From positions 199,886-263,885 of the forward strand of contig CALEDQ010000027.1 in the NCBI GenBank assembly GCA_937949615.1: 64,000 nt of DNA. The letters are read 5' to 3'. The notes under the pieces are model-generated. The model made no database searches, had not been told where the DNA came from, and saw only the letters and a program-made list of their open reading frames with translations. Every line of letters starts with the position of its first letter. Within the stretch, counting starts at the first letter, position 1. This DNA is from an uncultured bacterium (GTDB lineage Bacteria; Muiribacteriota; Ozemobacteria; Ozemobacterales; Ozemobacteraceae). Position numbers and translations under genes: made by a program. Of this stretch, positions 9,110 through 17,638 are shown piece by piece.

Positions 9110-10159
9110 GTGCTGAAGAGAAATTCCGGTAACATTCCAGCCTTTGCCTGGCCGTGTTTTCTGGTTCTGGCAATTATTGCGATTCTTCTTTTGAGCGCCC
9201 CCGAGCCGGTCAAAGAGGTAGAAGCACCGCTGCCGCCGCAGCTTTATTCTTCTGCTTATCAGTTGATTGGCACTGGTAACCGTCTTGGCACCTATTTTCC
9301 TGTCGGGAATATTCTGGCGGACTGGTTTAATAGTCATTTTGATGCGGAAGGCGGCATTTTCAAGGCCGTCGAAACCAACGGTTCGATTGACAATGTCAGG
9401 CTTCTGCGCGAAGGCCGGATTATGCTCGGCATGGTCGAAAGCCGCATTGCCCGCGAAACCTGGGCTGCCGATGCCAGTTCTTCTATTCGCCTCGTCTGGC
9501 CCCTCTGGGAAGACGTTATCCACCTGGTAAAAACTCCGACAAGTTTTGAGCCTTCCCGTGAATTTCCCGGGCGACTGCGGGGATTTCTCGGCCAGAAAAA
9601 TTCATCGACCTTTCGTACTTCAAGAGAGATTCTCTCAGCACTTGGTTCCGGAGATGAAATCAGCGGCCTCGATCTTCCCCCCGACGCAGTTTTGAATGCT
9701 GTCTCGACCGGTCAGGTTGGCTTTGCCACTATTCAGGCCGGTATGCCAAACCGCACAGTTTCTGACGCCCTGATTTTTCATGACTGTACTCTTGTCAGCC
9801 TCAATCAGCAGCAGCTGCAGAAAATACTGCAGAAGGTCGCAACTGCGCGCGTTCACTCGATTCCGGCCGGCTTCTACGGCGATTCGCAGCCCTCGATTCA
9901 GACGATCGGATTGCCCAACGTTCTGGTAACTACCGATAAAACCCCCGCTGCAACTGTTGAGCTGATAACCGATCTTCTGGTAAAGGCTTCGACTCATCTG
10001 AAGATGAAGCACCAGGCGACCGCCGCCATTCCATCTGATCCGGTCAAGGCAAAAGCCATTCTTGAAGAAATCGGCGTGCCGATCCATCAGGGAAGCATCG
10101 ACTGGCTGAACCGGCACACAATCACACAGACAGAGGAGGGTGCCTCCGATGCTGACTGA
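9110..10159 (+). CDS. TAXI-family solute-binding-like protein, membrane anchored
   Basis: 349 residues with one N-terminal membrane helix (about 9-29). The body reads like a TAXI-type TRAP solute receptor: LIGTGNRLGTYFPVGNILADWF (substrate loop), then ETNGSIDNVRLLREGRIMLGMVESRIARETW, then LWEDVIHLV. In typical systems such proteins bind small acidic solutes for a TRAP permease, but no permease gene is here. The next gene overlaps by 11 bases and is a pseudopilin. GTG at 9110 is chosen because GGAAGG (9097-9102) is correctly spaced; ATG at 9106 opens only an eight-codon frame. The fold assignment is fairly secure, the role is open. Confidence 0.75.
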   Translation: MLKRNSGNIPAFAWPCFLVLAIIAILLLSAPEPVKEVEAPLPPQLYSSAYQLIGTGNRLGTYFPVGNILADWFNSHFDAEGGIFKAVETNGSIDNVRLLREGRIMLGMVESRIARETWAADASSSIRLVWPLWEDVIHLVKTPTSFEPSREFPGRLRGFLGQKNSSTFRTSREILSALGSGDEISGLDLPPDAVLNAVSTGQVGFATIQAGMPNRTVSDALIFHDCTLVSLNQQQLQKILQKVATARVHSIPAGFYGDSQPSIQTIGLPNVLVTTDKTPAATVELITDLLVKASTHLKMKHQATAAIPSDPVKAKAILEEIGVPIHQGSIDWLNRHTITQTEEGASDAD

Positions 10160-12338
10160 CCGAAGACTTTTCAGCTCCCGGCGTGGGGTGGTTCTTTTCG
10201 TTGTGCTGGGCGGTGTTTTTGTTCTGACAATTCTGGTCATGGCTTATAATCACCTGGTTCAGGGTAAATTCAACGAAAGCCGCGAGATTCTCAAGCATCT
10301 GCGGGCGATGAAGTGTGCGCAGGCTGCGTCCAGAATGCTGATCTGCAAGTTGAAAGAAGACCTGAATGCTGCCAATGCCAAAGATGCAGCTTCGCCCGGA
10401 TATGCTTTGCGCAACAAGATTTTTGTGCACAATGACCCGGAAACGCTTGCCGCCGAGTTCAAAAAGGTCTGGCTGGCTAATGCCGACATCGAGGGCTTTG
10501 TGAAAAAGTTGTTCGGCGAAGAGCCTACCAAAGATGTTTCGGTGAACTATGATGTGAAATTTTCAGATATCAGGCTTCTGAGCGATTATAAAACCGATAA
10601 AGAGCTGTTTTTCGACTGCGAAAAAGGTGGTCGTATGACTCTGACCGTCGAAGTCTTCATCGGTAATACCCGCGAAGAATGGCACGAAACCAGACCTTTC
10701 CGGGTGGTAATTCCATTCCCGATGCCTTTGACCAAGTATACACTCTATCTGCGTGAGGCCACTGACGAAAATGATCCGGTCAAATTCAATACGGTAGCGA
10801 TCGATTCGCCTGCTACCGGTGACATTGCACCGGGTTCGAACAAGCCGATCGTCATCGACAACGGGTTGCCCGGCGATCATTTCAACAAGCAGGCCGAAAT
10901 CTGGAAAAAACGCGGCTGGATTTATCTTGGCGGTGGCAATCTGCTGCTGAACCGCGCGGCCGGGCATCGCAAGTTCGGGCAGCGTTATCATTCGTATTTT
11001 CCGACTGCCGAAAACCCGATCACGCTGCTGCTGAATTTTTCCGACTTCAACGGCTGGCCGGTAAACGGTCATCAGATGGTGTTTCGCATTGCCCGCTGGG
11101 GCTTTTCAAATGCCGTCACCGATGGCCCGTCTTCAGATATGTGGAAGAAAATTCTGGATTTTCAATTTCGTGACCACAAACCCGACAAGGAAAAGAAGTG
11201 GTGGAACAGCTCTTTTCTGCATCTGTTCGGCGAAGCCGGAAACAGCGAAACCGATCGCCGCATAAGTATAACCAGAGTGACTGGCCGGGTTTACGATCGT
11301 TTTCTTGAACTCAGTTATCTTATTCCCGGTACCGGAGCCGAACCGCCGGTTGGTGCGGTTGTCGGGCTGCCGCAGAAAGATTATGACAAATACTCTGGCA
11401 AAAAGCGCAACCTGATACCAGGCAAGCTTAAAGACATCGATAAAACCTTTCTGAAAGACGTTTTTGTCGATAAGAACCTGATTTATCTGCCCGCGCCTCC
11501 TGATGCGGCTCTTGGTGTGCCTGATCTGACCGAGATGGAAGATTTCTTCATTAAACTGCCTTATTCGGCTCTCGGCAATCTGATCTCTTATGAAAAGATC
11601 ATGAGTAAAGCCGACTTCTGCTCTTATGACGAAAGCTACAGTCTTATTGCCCAGTATTCAAAGAATACTCAGAGCATCAATATCCCTCCTGATGCTTCAG
11701 TTCTGCCGATCAACGACATGAATTTCGCTCTGCCGGTCCTCGGAACCGATCAGAGCAAACTGCAGATCAATACGATTCCAGACAGCAAAGATCCGGCTCT
11801 GGGTCTTACCCCGAGAGTCTGCTACGAAATCGATGCGGCAAAGAATCAGGATGTTTTCGCGGTATTGAAATCAGCGTTCTGTTCAGCCCAGAACAGTGAC
11901 TTCAATCTGGCGAACGCTGTCGTCAGGGTCAAGACTAATGGAAAAGGCCTGAAAATGGGCGATAACCTCGGCGCTACTTCGGGTGGCGCCATTATCGTCG
12001 ACGGCCCGGTTGAAGTCGGTACATTCAGAAGTGCCGACAACCCCGAAAATTCGCAGCTGATGATTCTTGCCGAAAAGGGAGCGATTACCGTTCGCAACAG
12101 CGGTCAGCATCCGACACTTGCCTATCTCGTTGCCCTCGATAAATCAGGCGGCGAAGTCAAACCAGCCAGCCAGCAGGCGCCGTTGCAGCTTTTCGGTGGC
12201 ATTGCCGCTCACACGCTCGACCCAGACAACTTTGCCGGTGGTGGCGGCATCATGTATAACCAGAGCTTTGACCCGACGGTTAATCCGGTCGAAAATTTTG
12301 TCGGTGTGGTCATTGGCCCGTCAGGAGGCGAAATATGA
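10149..12338 (+). CDS. Large PilX/GspK-like minor pseudopilin
   Basis: 729 residues. Near the N-terminus SRRG precedes a long hydrophobic helix (VVLFVVLGGVFVLTILVMAYNHLVQG), then an amphipathic helix with AASRMLICKL. This is the layout of PilX/GspK-type prepilins, with the Gly-Val junction as the expected peptidase site. The remaining 650 residues are a large extracytoplasmic domain with no motif I recognise. GTG at 10140 would sit directly against AGGAGG (10134-10139); ATG at 10149 has 9-base spacing and is preferred. It overlaps the TAXI gene by 11 bases and the next pseudopilin by 4. Confidence 0.75.
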   Translation: MLTDRRLFSSRRGVVLFVVLGGVFVLTILVMAYNHLVQGKFNESREILKHLRAMKCAQAASRMLICKLKEDLNAANAKDAASPGYALRNKIFVHNDPETLAAEFKKVWLANADIEGFVKKLFGEEPTKDVSVNYDVKFSDIRLLSDYKTDKELFFDCEKGGRMTLTVEVFIGNTREEWHETRPFRVVIPFPMPLTKYTLYLREATDENDPVKFNTVAIDSPATGDIAPGSNKPIVIDNGLPGDHFNKQAEIWKKRGWIYLGGGNLLLNRAAGHRKFGQRYHSYFPTAENPITLLLNFSDFNGWPVNGHQMVFRIARWGFSNAVTDGPSSDMWKKILDFQFRDHKPDKEKKWWNSSFLHLFGEAGNSETDRRISITRVTGRVYDRFLELSYLIPGTGAEPPVGAVVGLPQKDYDKYSGKKRNLIPGKLKDIDKTFLKDVFVDKNLIYLPAPPDAALGVPDLTEMEDFFIKLPYSALGNLISYEKIMSKADFCSYDESYSLIAQYSKNTQSINIPPDASVLPINDMNFALPVLGTDQSKLQINTIPDSKDPALGLTPRVCYEIDAAKNQDVFAVLKSAFCSAQNSDFNLANAVVRVKTNGKGLKMGDNLGATSGGAIIVDGPVEVGTFRSADNPENSQLMILAEKGAITVRNSGQHPTLAYLVALDKSGGEVKPASQQAPLQLFGGIAAHTLDPDNFAGGGGIMYNQSFDPTVNPVENFVGVVIGPSGGEI

Positions 12339-12781
12339 GCAGAAAAGGCGTTTCATTGCTCGAAATTCTTTTCGCCAGCGGCATCATGGTGGCGGCGATG
12401 GTTCCTTTGTGGGGGTTGATGGGTTCTTCGCACAAGCAGGTAACGCTGTCTGCAGATGAAATAAGGGCCAGTCAGATTGCCGCAGAAATTCTCGAACAGA
12501 TTGAAAATTCCGGCTGGCAGCCTGAAGCTGGCGAGATCAGCTTTGCTCCGGTCAGCGAGGGCAAGATCAGCCTGGGAACCACGAGCAAAATTGATGTGCA
12601 GGTTGGCAGTTTCCCTGCTTATATGGAAATCGAGGCCAGGCTGAAAATCGACAAGCATCCTGCCACCGGGCCCGAGTATGGCAAAATTGTCAGACTGATT
12701 CTCAACTACAAGTCGAAGGAAAAGGTCGGAACGCCGCAGAAAGACTACGAACTTTCGACATTTATAGGAAGACGCAAATGA
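12335..12781 (+). CDS. Type IV pilin-like / GspI-PilV-type pseudopilin
   Basis: 148 residues. MSRKGVSLLEILFASGIMVAAMVPLWGLM is a classic short prepilin leader: basic residues, Gly-Val cleavage point, Glu at mature position 5, and a hydrophobic helix. The region after the helix includes IRASQIAAEILEQIENSGW, typical of minor pseudopilins. Such subunits prime a pilus or type II secretion pseudopilus in the inner membrane and periplasm. Both ends overlap neighbours by 4 bases (ATGA), so it is translationally coupled on both sides. No secretion ATPase, platform or secretin gene is in the window. Confidence 0.85.
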   Translation: MSRKGVSLLEILFASGIMVAAMVPLWGLMGSSHKQVTLSADEIRASQIAAEILEQIENSGWQPEAGEISFAPVSEGKISLGTTSKIDVQVGSFPAYMEIEARLKIDKHPATGPEYGKIVRLILNYKSKEKVGTPQKDYELSTFIGRRK

Positions 12782-13314
12782 ACAGGCGTGCTTTTACTTT
12801 TACGGAGCTGCTGATCAGCGTCGGCATCTTTACCATGATTGCCGGCGGGGTTATCATTGCCATGTCGCGGGGCGCGTCGAATGTGGCCCGTGGCAGCTTC
12901 AACGCTCTGGCTGCCAATCAGGCCTCCTGGATCATAACCATCATGCGCAACGACATCGCCAGATCAGATGCGGAGAAAATTATTTTCAAGCCTGAATCGG
13001 GCAATACCTGGAATGGCAAAACCGAATTCAAGGTCGGAATGCCGGGTAACCAGCACGTCTCTTATGCGGTCGAAAACCGTGGTGGCGGCAAAGCCTTTTC
13101 TAGAACAGAATCTGATGGCCGCAAGCAGTTTCTTGCTTCTGAATATCTGGCCGAAATGACGGTTAAGAAGGTTCCTGACGGTTTCGACATTTCGATGCTG
13201 CTGCGTGACCCGGCAAAACAGGCAAACGACTTCATCTGGACCGGAAGAATTTACCCACCGGTGCCGGCCGGGGCCGATCAATTCTGGAAACCTCTTCCCG
13301 GAGGAAAGAAATGA
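12778..13314 (+). CDS. GspJ/PilW-type pseudopilin
   Basis: 178 residues beginning MNRRAFTFTELLISVGIFTMIAGG: basic leader, Ala-Phe cleavage point, Glu at mature position 5, then the hydrophobic pilin helix. Length and the soluble domain (SFNALAANQASWIITIMRNDIA) fit a minor pseudopilin of the GspJ/PilW kind. It overlaps both neighbours by 4 bases. It probably assembles with the two preceding pseudopilins into a pilus tip-like complex. Confidence 0.85.
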   Translation: MNRRAFTFTELLISVGIFTMIAGGVIIAMSRGASNVARGSFNALAANQASWIITIMRNDIARSDAEKIIFKPESGNTWNGKTEFKVGMPGNQHVSYAVENRGGGKAFSRTESDGRKQFLASEYLAEMTVKKVPDGFDISMLLRDPAKQANDFIWTGRIYPPVPAGADQFWKPLPGGKK

Positions 13315-13934
13315 GACCTGACCGCAAACAACAATTCAGCTGCCGGGCCTGCCTGCACATTTCATTGCTGGTTGTGGCGCTGCTGCTTGTCGGCCTGACG
13401 GGCTGTCGGTCAAATTACAGCTATGCCACATTCAGAGCTCAAGCCGAGGCTGCTCTCAGCGGTAACAAGCTCAAAAAGGCCAAGGAACTCTACTCGGTAA
13501 TCTATCAGCAGGAAAATAAAGCTGAAACAGCGTTGCCTGAGCGCACTACCTGGGCTTTTTACCGGCTGGGTGTAATTGCCGAGGTAATGGGTGAAGTGCA
13601 GCTTGCCAAGGGTTATTACTGGGGCGACAAAATTGACGAGGGTTTCTATCAGGTGAACCCAGCGGTTGAATGGCTGGCAGAAGCTGGCTGGCAGCATCTC
13701 GATGAGGGCAATCCACCCAGAAGTCTCGATGAAATAATTGCACTCGAAAAATCCGGGCAGAAAAAAACGACTCAGATTGCCGAGAAGAAGAAGCGCGAAG
13801 TAGTTATTCCGGCAGACCGGGCAATGCCGGTTCAGGCCCCGGTGACGGGCGACAAGCCATATTCACGAACTTTTCAGCGTTCGCTGACTCCGCCACGCCC
13901 CGGAGCACCCGAGCCTTTCAGGGTTTTTTACTGA
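13311..13934 (+). CDS. Lipoprotein associated with the pseudopilin operon
   Basis: 207 residues. A basic N-terminus and hydrophobic stretch end at LTGC (Cys 32), a good lipobox, so the mature protein should be lipid-anchored. Residues 40-120 are helical and TPR-like (AEAALSGNKLKKAKELYSVIYQQ; WAFYRLGVIAEVMGEVQLAKGYYWG); the tail is Lys- and Pro-rich. It overlaps the pseudopilin stop by 4 bases. The order pseudopilins then TPR-like lipoprotein suggests a pilotin- or assembly-type helper, but no family match is evident. The 3' end overlaps the convergent gene by 17 bases. Confidence 0.75.
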   Translation: MRPDRKQQFSCRACLHISLLVVALLLVGLTGCRSNYSYATFRAQAEAALSGNKLKKAKELYSVIYQQENKAETALPERTTWAFYRLGVIAEVMGEVQLAKGYYWGDKIDEGFYQVNPAVEWLAEAGWQHLDEGNPPRSLDEIIALEKSGQKKTTQIAEKKKREVVIPADRAMPVQAPVTGDKPYSRTFQRSLTPPRPGAPEPFRVFY

Positions 13935-14454
13935 CCTTTTTCTGGCTTTCGGCTTCGTGTTTGAAGCCAATCGGGGCGTTCATTTTTTCAGGTGACTGCA
14001 GAAAGTTATCGAGGCGCCCGAGCAGGTTCTTCTGGGCGATTTCAAACAGATAGTCGCAGAACTCGTTGATACCTTCATTGCTGTTGACGAATTCGCGGTC
14101 GTCATCGATGTTGAAAATGATTTTCGAGCCGGTTTTGCGGAAAATCAGCAGGAAGGTAAAGAATTTTTCCTGCAGATCGTCATCGTTAACATTGATGGCA
14201 AAGCCGATAGCAGCGGTGCCGTTTTCACCAAATTCTGTATCCAGGGCATCGCCCTGCAGTGACTGGCTGTTATAGACAAACCCCGAACTGGGTGTAAACA
14301 TGAACAGTTTCGGATCAGGGCAGTTGAGATATTCGATGATGGCGGTGCGGATTTCCTGGACGAACTCGCGGCATTCCTTCTGATATTGGCTACATTCGGC
14401 AACCCCACGGTCATAGGCTTCGCAAAGCTGTTTGTATCTGTTTTTTCTTGGCAT
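13918..14454 (-). CDS. Hypothetical cytoplasmic protein
   Basis: 178 residues, not recognised. No signal peptide or membrane helix. The N-terminus is helical and charged (RYKQLCEAYDRGVAECSQYQKECREFVQEI), the middle is beta-rich (KLFMFTPSSGFVYNS, AAIGFAINVNDDD), and the C-terminus is helical and Lys-rich. The start is supported by GGAG six to eight bases upstream on the minus strand. It lies 19 bases after the gene at 14474-14950 and is probably co-transcribed with it. Confidence 0.65.
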   Translation of the reverse strand: MPRKNRYKQLCEAYDRGVAECSQYQKECREFVQEIRTAIIEYLNCPDPKLFMFTPSSGFVYNSQSLQGDALDTEFGENGTAAIGFAINVNDDDLQEKFFTFLLIFRKTGSKIIFNIDDDREFVNSNEGINEFCDYLFEIAQKNLLGRLDNFLQSPEKMNAPIGFKHEAESQKKVSKKP

Positions 14455-14473
14455 GATTTTTCTCCGGGCGGGT

Positions 14474-14950
14474 TTAAACTAGCGATTCAATCTCTGCCGC
14501 AAGCATTGCATACTGCAGCAGATATTCTTCTTTTTTTACTTCTTCAGCCGTTTCTATCAGCAGCGAAAGCTCTTTCATCTTCGCTTCGATCGCAAGCCGG
14601 CGCTGAGTTTTTTCCGGCGAGGGCGATACGGTGATGGTGGGTCGGCTGCAGGCAAATGCACCTGCTGCTGGGGTTTCCTGGCTGGTCAGACTATTGATGC
14701 TGGTTAGAGAAGCTGTTGATGAGTTGGGGGCTTCGGGCTGGCTGGCCTGAAGCAAAGGTGCGAAGTTATTTCTAACCAGTGCTACGCCTGGCATTGCGGC
14801 TGACTCTGCGGCCTGCGGGGTCGGCGGAAAAGCCCGGCCCAGAACTGCTGCCGCTGTTTCCTGGACGGTCTGGCCGGCAGCCTTTGCTGCTGCTTCAAGC
14901 CTGAGAAAGGTATCTTCCGGAAGAACCACTTCAACTTGTCTGGTTTGCAT
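14474..14950 (-). CDS. Hypothetical protein with possible ribbon-helix-helix N-terminus
   Basis: 158 residues. The first 40 (QVEVVLPEDTFLRLEAAAKAAGQTVQETAAAVL) form one strand followed by two helices, like ribbon-helix-helix DNA-binding proteins, but this is a weak by-eye match. The middle is a Ser/Ala/Pro-rich linker. The C-terminal 50 residues form a helix pair with KTQRRLAIEAKMKELSLLIETAEEVKKEEYLLQYAML. No clear ribosome site is present upstream; AAGG lies about 15 bases away. It is the first gene of a two-gene minus-strand unit. Confidence 0.6.
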   Translation of the reverse strand: MQTRQVEVVLPEDTFLRLEAAAKAAGQTVQETAAAVLGRAFPPTPQAAESAAMPGVALVRNNFAPLLQASQPEAPNSSTASLTSINSLTSQETPAAGAFACSRPTITVSPSPEKTQRRLAIEAKMKELSLLIETAEEVKKEEYLLQYAMLAAEIESLV

Positions 14951-15052
14951 AAGAATAATCTACCAGAACCTTGATAAAAATAGAACCAGATTTATCCTTT
15001 GTCTGCTAAAATGCAAAGAGAACAGGGTTGGTGATAAACGTCTGGAGATGTA

Positions 15053-16573
15053 ATGGAACCGAAGCCTCAGAAAGAATGCTTTGCTTCACCTGAGCTGGCT
15101 GCAGCGGCTTTGAAAAGTCAGTATTTCAGGATAGCCATGTTATTATTCTTTCTCCAGTATCTTACCATTTTAAACTTTGTTGCCGGTGCCTGCTTCTTGA
15201 TTCTCAGGCAGACCGGGTATACCGGCACTGGCTTTTGGCAGCCTTTCCTCTGTGGTCTTGCAATGGCAATCTGGCTGGCTTTTGCCGCAGCCCGCCGGCA
15301 GACCTCTGAACAGCGTGGCTGGCTGGCCGCCATCGATGCTCATAATGATTCGGGTGGCCTGTTGATGGCAACAGAAGAAACAGGTGACTCTGGCTGGCAT
15401 GACCGTTTGCCAGAGCAGGTCAAAATACCTCTTCTGAAGCCTGTTGCAGGTGGCAGATATCTATCTGTCGGCGTTTCTCTGCTTTTTCTTCTGCTGTCGC
15501 TGACGATTCCGGTTATCGGGCATGACAAACGCAATGATCCGCGTATTGAACTGCAGGAACTCGAACGTGCCGCTGCGGAGCAGATAGAGATTCTCGCTGA
15601 AGAGGGTGGGATTTCTCCTGAAGAAGCCAGACAGCTCTCTCAAAGCCTTGAGCGCATCAGTCTCGATTCGCAGCGTCATGATCCGGCCGCGACTTTCGAG
15701 GCACTCGATCAGCTTCAGGAAAAGCTGAAAAAGCAGGCGGGCGCCAGTGTTGTGCAAACCCTTTCAGAACAGAACAGTCTCGACGAACTTGCCGAACTGG
15801 CTGAAAAAATGAGCAAAGCCGCCGGCCAGAACGACAGTCAGATTACAGAACTTGCCAGAGCAGCCAGCAAAAGTCTTGAAGAGGCTGCGGGCGGCGCCGG
15901 TGTCGGTTCTGGCTCTGAAAAGCTGCAGAGGGCTCTTGAAAAGGCCACCGCCGGGGGGGCTGAATCGGCAGAAGCAGCCAGGGAAGCAGCTGAGGCCTTG
16001 AAAGAATACATCGACGCACAGCAGGCGAAAGCGGCGGCGGCAGCTCAAAGACTTGCCAATGCCCGCCTGATCGATCGCAAAACCTTTGAAGCTCTGAAAA
16101 AGGCCGGAAAAATAAGGCCCGCAACTGAAGCCGATCTGCAGCCTGATTCGCAAAGCGAGCTGATGATGTGTGAAGGTGAGGGCAGCGGCGAAAATGGTGG
16201 CGAAAACGGCAGCGGTGCCGATGGATCACAGAATGGCGGCCAGACCGGTTCTGGCAGCGAAAATGGCAGTGGCGCTTCCGGCCAGGCAGGTCGTGGCGGC
16301 GGTCATGCACCGCTCAATTTTAACCGCAAAAGTTCAGAACACAATGTTGAATTTAAAAACCAGGTTTTGCCTGCTCCGAATGAACAGGCGCTCGAAAAGT
16401 CGGTTGCGATCGGCATGAGCTTGTCGGCTCCGCAGACCTTCAGCGGGTCTGACAATTCGGCTTCTCAGGCCGGCAGCACCTGGCAGAAAACCTCTGAAGG
16501 CAGCGCCGAATCTGGTATAATTCTGCCAAAGCATCGCAGCGCGGTAAAAAAATATTTTGATCATGAACAGTAA
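15053..16573 (+). CDS. Membrane protein with long coiled coil, first gene of the MoxR operon
   Basis: 506 residues. Hydrophobic segments at about 28-50, 62-82 and 140-160 anchor it. A long acidic, Ala-rich coiled-coil region follows (about 165-345), then a Gly/Ser/Asn-rich linker, and a C-terminal ILPKHRSAVKKYFDHEQ. Closing with a HRxAVKxYF-like segment is typical of large membrane proteins accompanying MoxR/DUF58 operons. Its likely job is a scaffold or substrate-contact subunit of that complex. ATG at 15053 follows GGAGATGT. The MoxR gene begins 18 bases downstream. Confidence 0.7.
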   Translation: MEPKPQKECFASPELAAAALKSQYFRIAMLLFFLQYLTILNFVAGACFLILRQTGYTGTGFWQPFLCGLAMAIWLAFAAARRQTSEQRGWLAAIDAHNDSGGLLMATEETGDSGWHDRLPEQVKIPLLKPVAGGRYLSVGVSLLFLLLSLTIPVIGHDKRNDPRIELQELERAAAEQIEILAEEGGISPEEARQLSQSLERISLDSQRHDPAATFEALDQLQEKLKKQAGASVVQTLSEQNSLDELAELAEKMSKAAGQNDSQITELARAASKSLEEAAGGAGVGSGSEKLQRALEKATAGGAESAEAAREAAEALKEYIDAQQAKAAAAAQRLANARLIDRKTFEALKKAGKIRPATEADLQPDSQSELMMCEGEGSGENGGENGSGADGSQNGGQTGSGSENGSGASGQAGRGGGHAPLNFNRKSSEHNVEFKNQVLPAPNEQALEKSVAIGMSLSAPQTFSGSDNSASQAGSTWQKTSEGSAESGIILPKHRSAVKKYFDHEQ

Positions 16574-16591
16574 TAATTCAGGAGATAAACT

Positions 16592-17638
16592 ATGACCGAG
16601 GCAAACAAACTGCTGTCGCAGCCAGAACTGGCGAAGGCGTCAGCATTGGCTCAGAAAGCGCTCGCTGAACTTGACCGCGTTCTGATCGGTCGCCCGGCTC
16701 TGCACCGCCTGGTGATGGTTGGCATTCTCAGTCGCGGCCATATTCTGCTCGAAGGTTTGCCTGGGGTTGGCAAAACCGCTCTGATCAAATGTCTTGGGCA
16801 GTTGCTCAGCCTGCAGTTCAGCCGGGTTCAGTTCACTCCTGACCTTATGCCTGGCGATATTCTCGGTGCTCATATTCTGCAGCAGAACAATGCCGGCCAG
16901 CGCGAAATGGTATTTCAGCCCGGCCCGATTTTCACCAACATTCTCCTTGCCGACGAAATCAACCGCGCTTCGCCAAAAACGCAATCGGCACTTCTCGAAG
17001 CGATGCAGGAAAAATCGGTGACGCTTCTGGGTACGACCCGCCGGCTGCCACTGCCGTTCTTTGTTCTGGCATCACAGAACCCTATCGAACTTGAAGGCAC
17101 CTATCCGTTGCCTGAGGCCCAGCTCGACCGCTTTCTCTTCAAACTTGAAGTTTCTGCCGCCTCAACCGAGACGTTGCGCGAAATAATCTCTTCTCGACGG
17201 CATGGCGAACCGCCTGCTCCTGATTTTTCACTGGCCGCCGCCGAACTTTCCGAACTTTTCCGGGTGATGGATGCAATCTATCTGCCCGGGCCGGTTGCCG
17301 ATTATATTGCCCGGCTGGTGCATGCCACCGACCCGTCGTCACTTACAGCCACAGCTCAGATTAAAGAATTCGTACAGTATGGCGCGTCGCCCCGTGCGGC
17401 AATTGCCGTTGCTGAATCGGCCCGCGGCGTGGCTCTGCTTGCCGGCCGGCCTTCGGTCGGTTTCGAAGATGTCAGAGAGGTTTTCATTCCGGCCCTGAAT
17501 CACAGGGTGCTGCTTAATTACAAAGCCAGATTCGAAGGGCAGACCAGCGCCATGATTCTTTCCGGGCTGCTGAACTCTGTTAAAGAAACCGACCTCGATT
17601 TTTCTGGCGGCGTCGCCATGTCGGCGGGGAAAAAGTAA
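16592..17638 (+). CDS. MoxR-family AAA+ ATPase
   Basis: 348 residues. GLPGVGKT (55-62) is Walker A; LLADEINRASPKTQSALLEAM (about 118-138) contains Walker B and the MoxR signature; SQNPIELEGTYPLPEAQLDRF is sensor 1 and the following conserved segment. MoxR ATPases act as chaperones that mature or insert cofactors into vWA-domain partner proteins, and three vWA-type genes lie downstream. The start has CAGGAGA eight bases upstream. The stop overlaps the next start (TAATG at 17636-17640). Confidence 0.95.
   Translation: MTEANKLLSQPELAKASALAQKALAELDRVLIGRPALHRLVMVGILSRGHILLEGLPGVGKTALIKCLGQLLSLQFSRVQFTPDLMPGDILGAHILQQNNAGQREMVFQPGPIFTNILLADEINRASPKTQSALLEAMQEKSVTLLGTTRRLPLPFFVLASQNPIELEGTYPLPEAQLDRFLFKLEVSAASTETLREIISSRRHGEPPAPDFSLAAAELSELFRVMDAIYLPGPVADYIARLVHATDPSSLTATAQIKEFVQYGASPRAAIAVAESARGVALLAGRPSVGFEDVREVFIPALNHRVLLNYKARFEGQTSAMILSGLLNSVKETDLDFSGGVAMSAGKK

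Noticed and set aside
10140..10148. GTG start of the large pseudopilin
   Set aside because: It touches the AGGAGG site with no spacing; the ATG nine bases on is far better.
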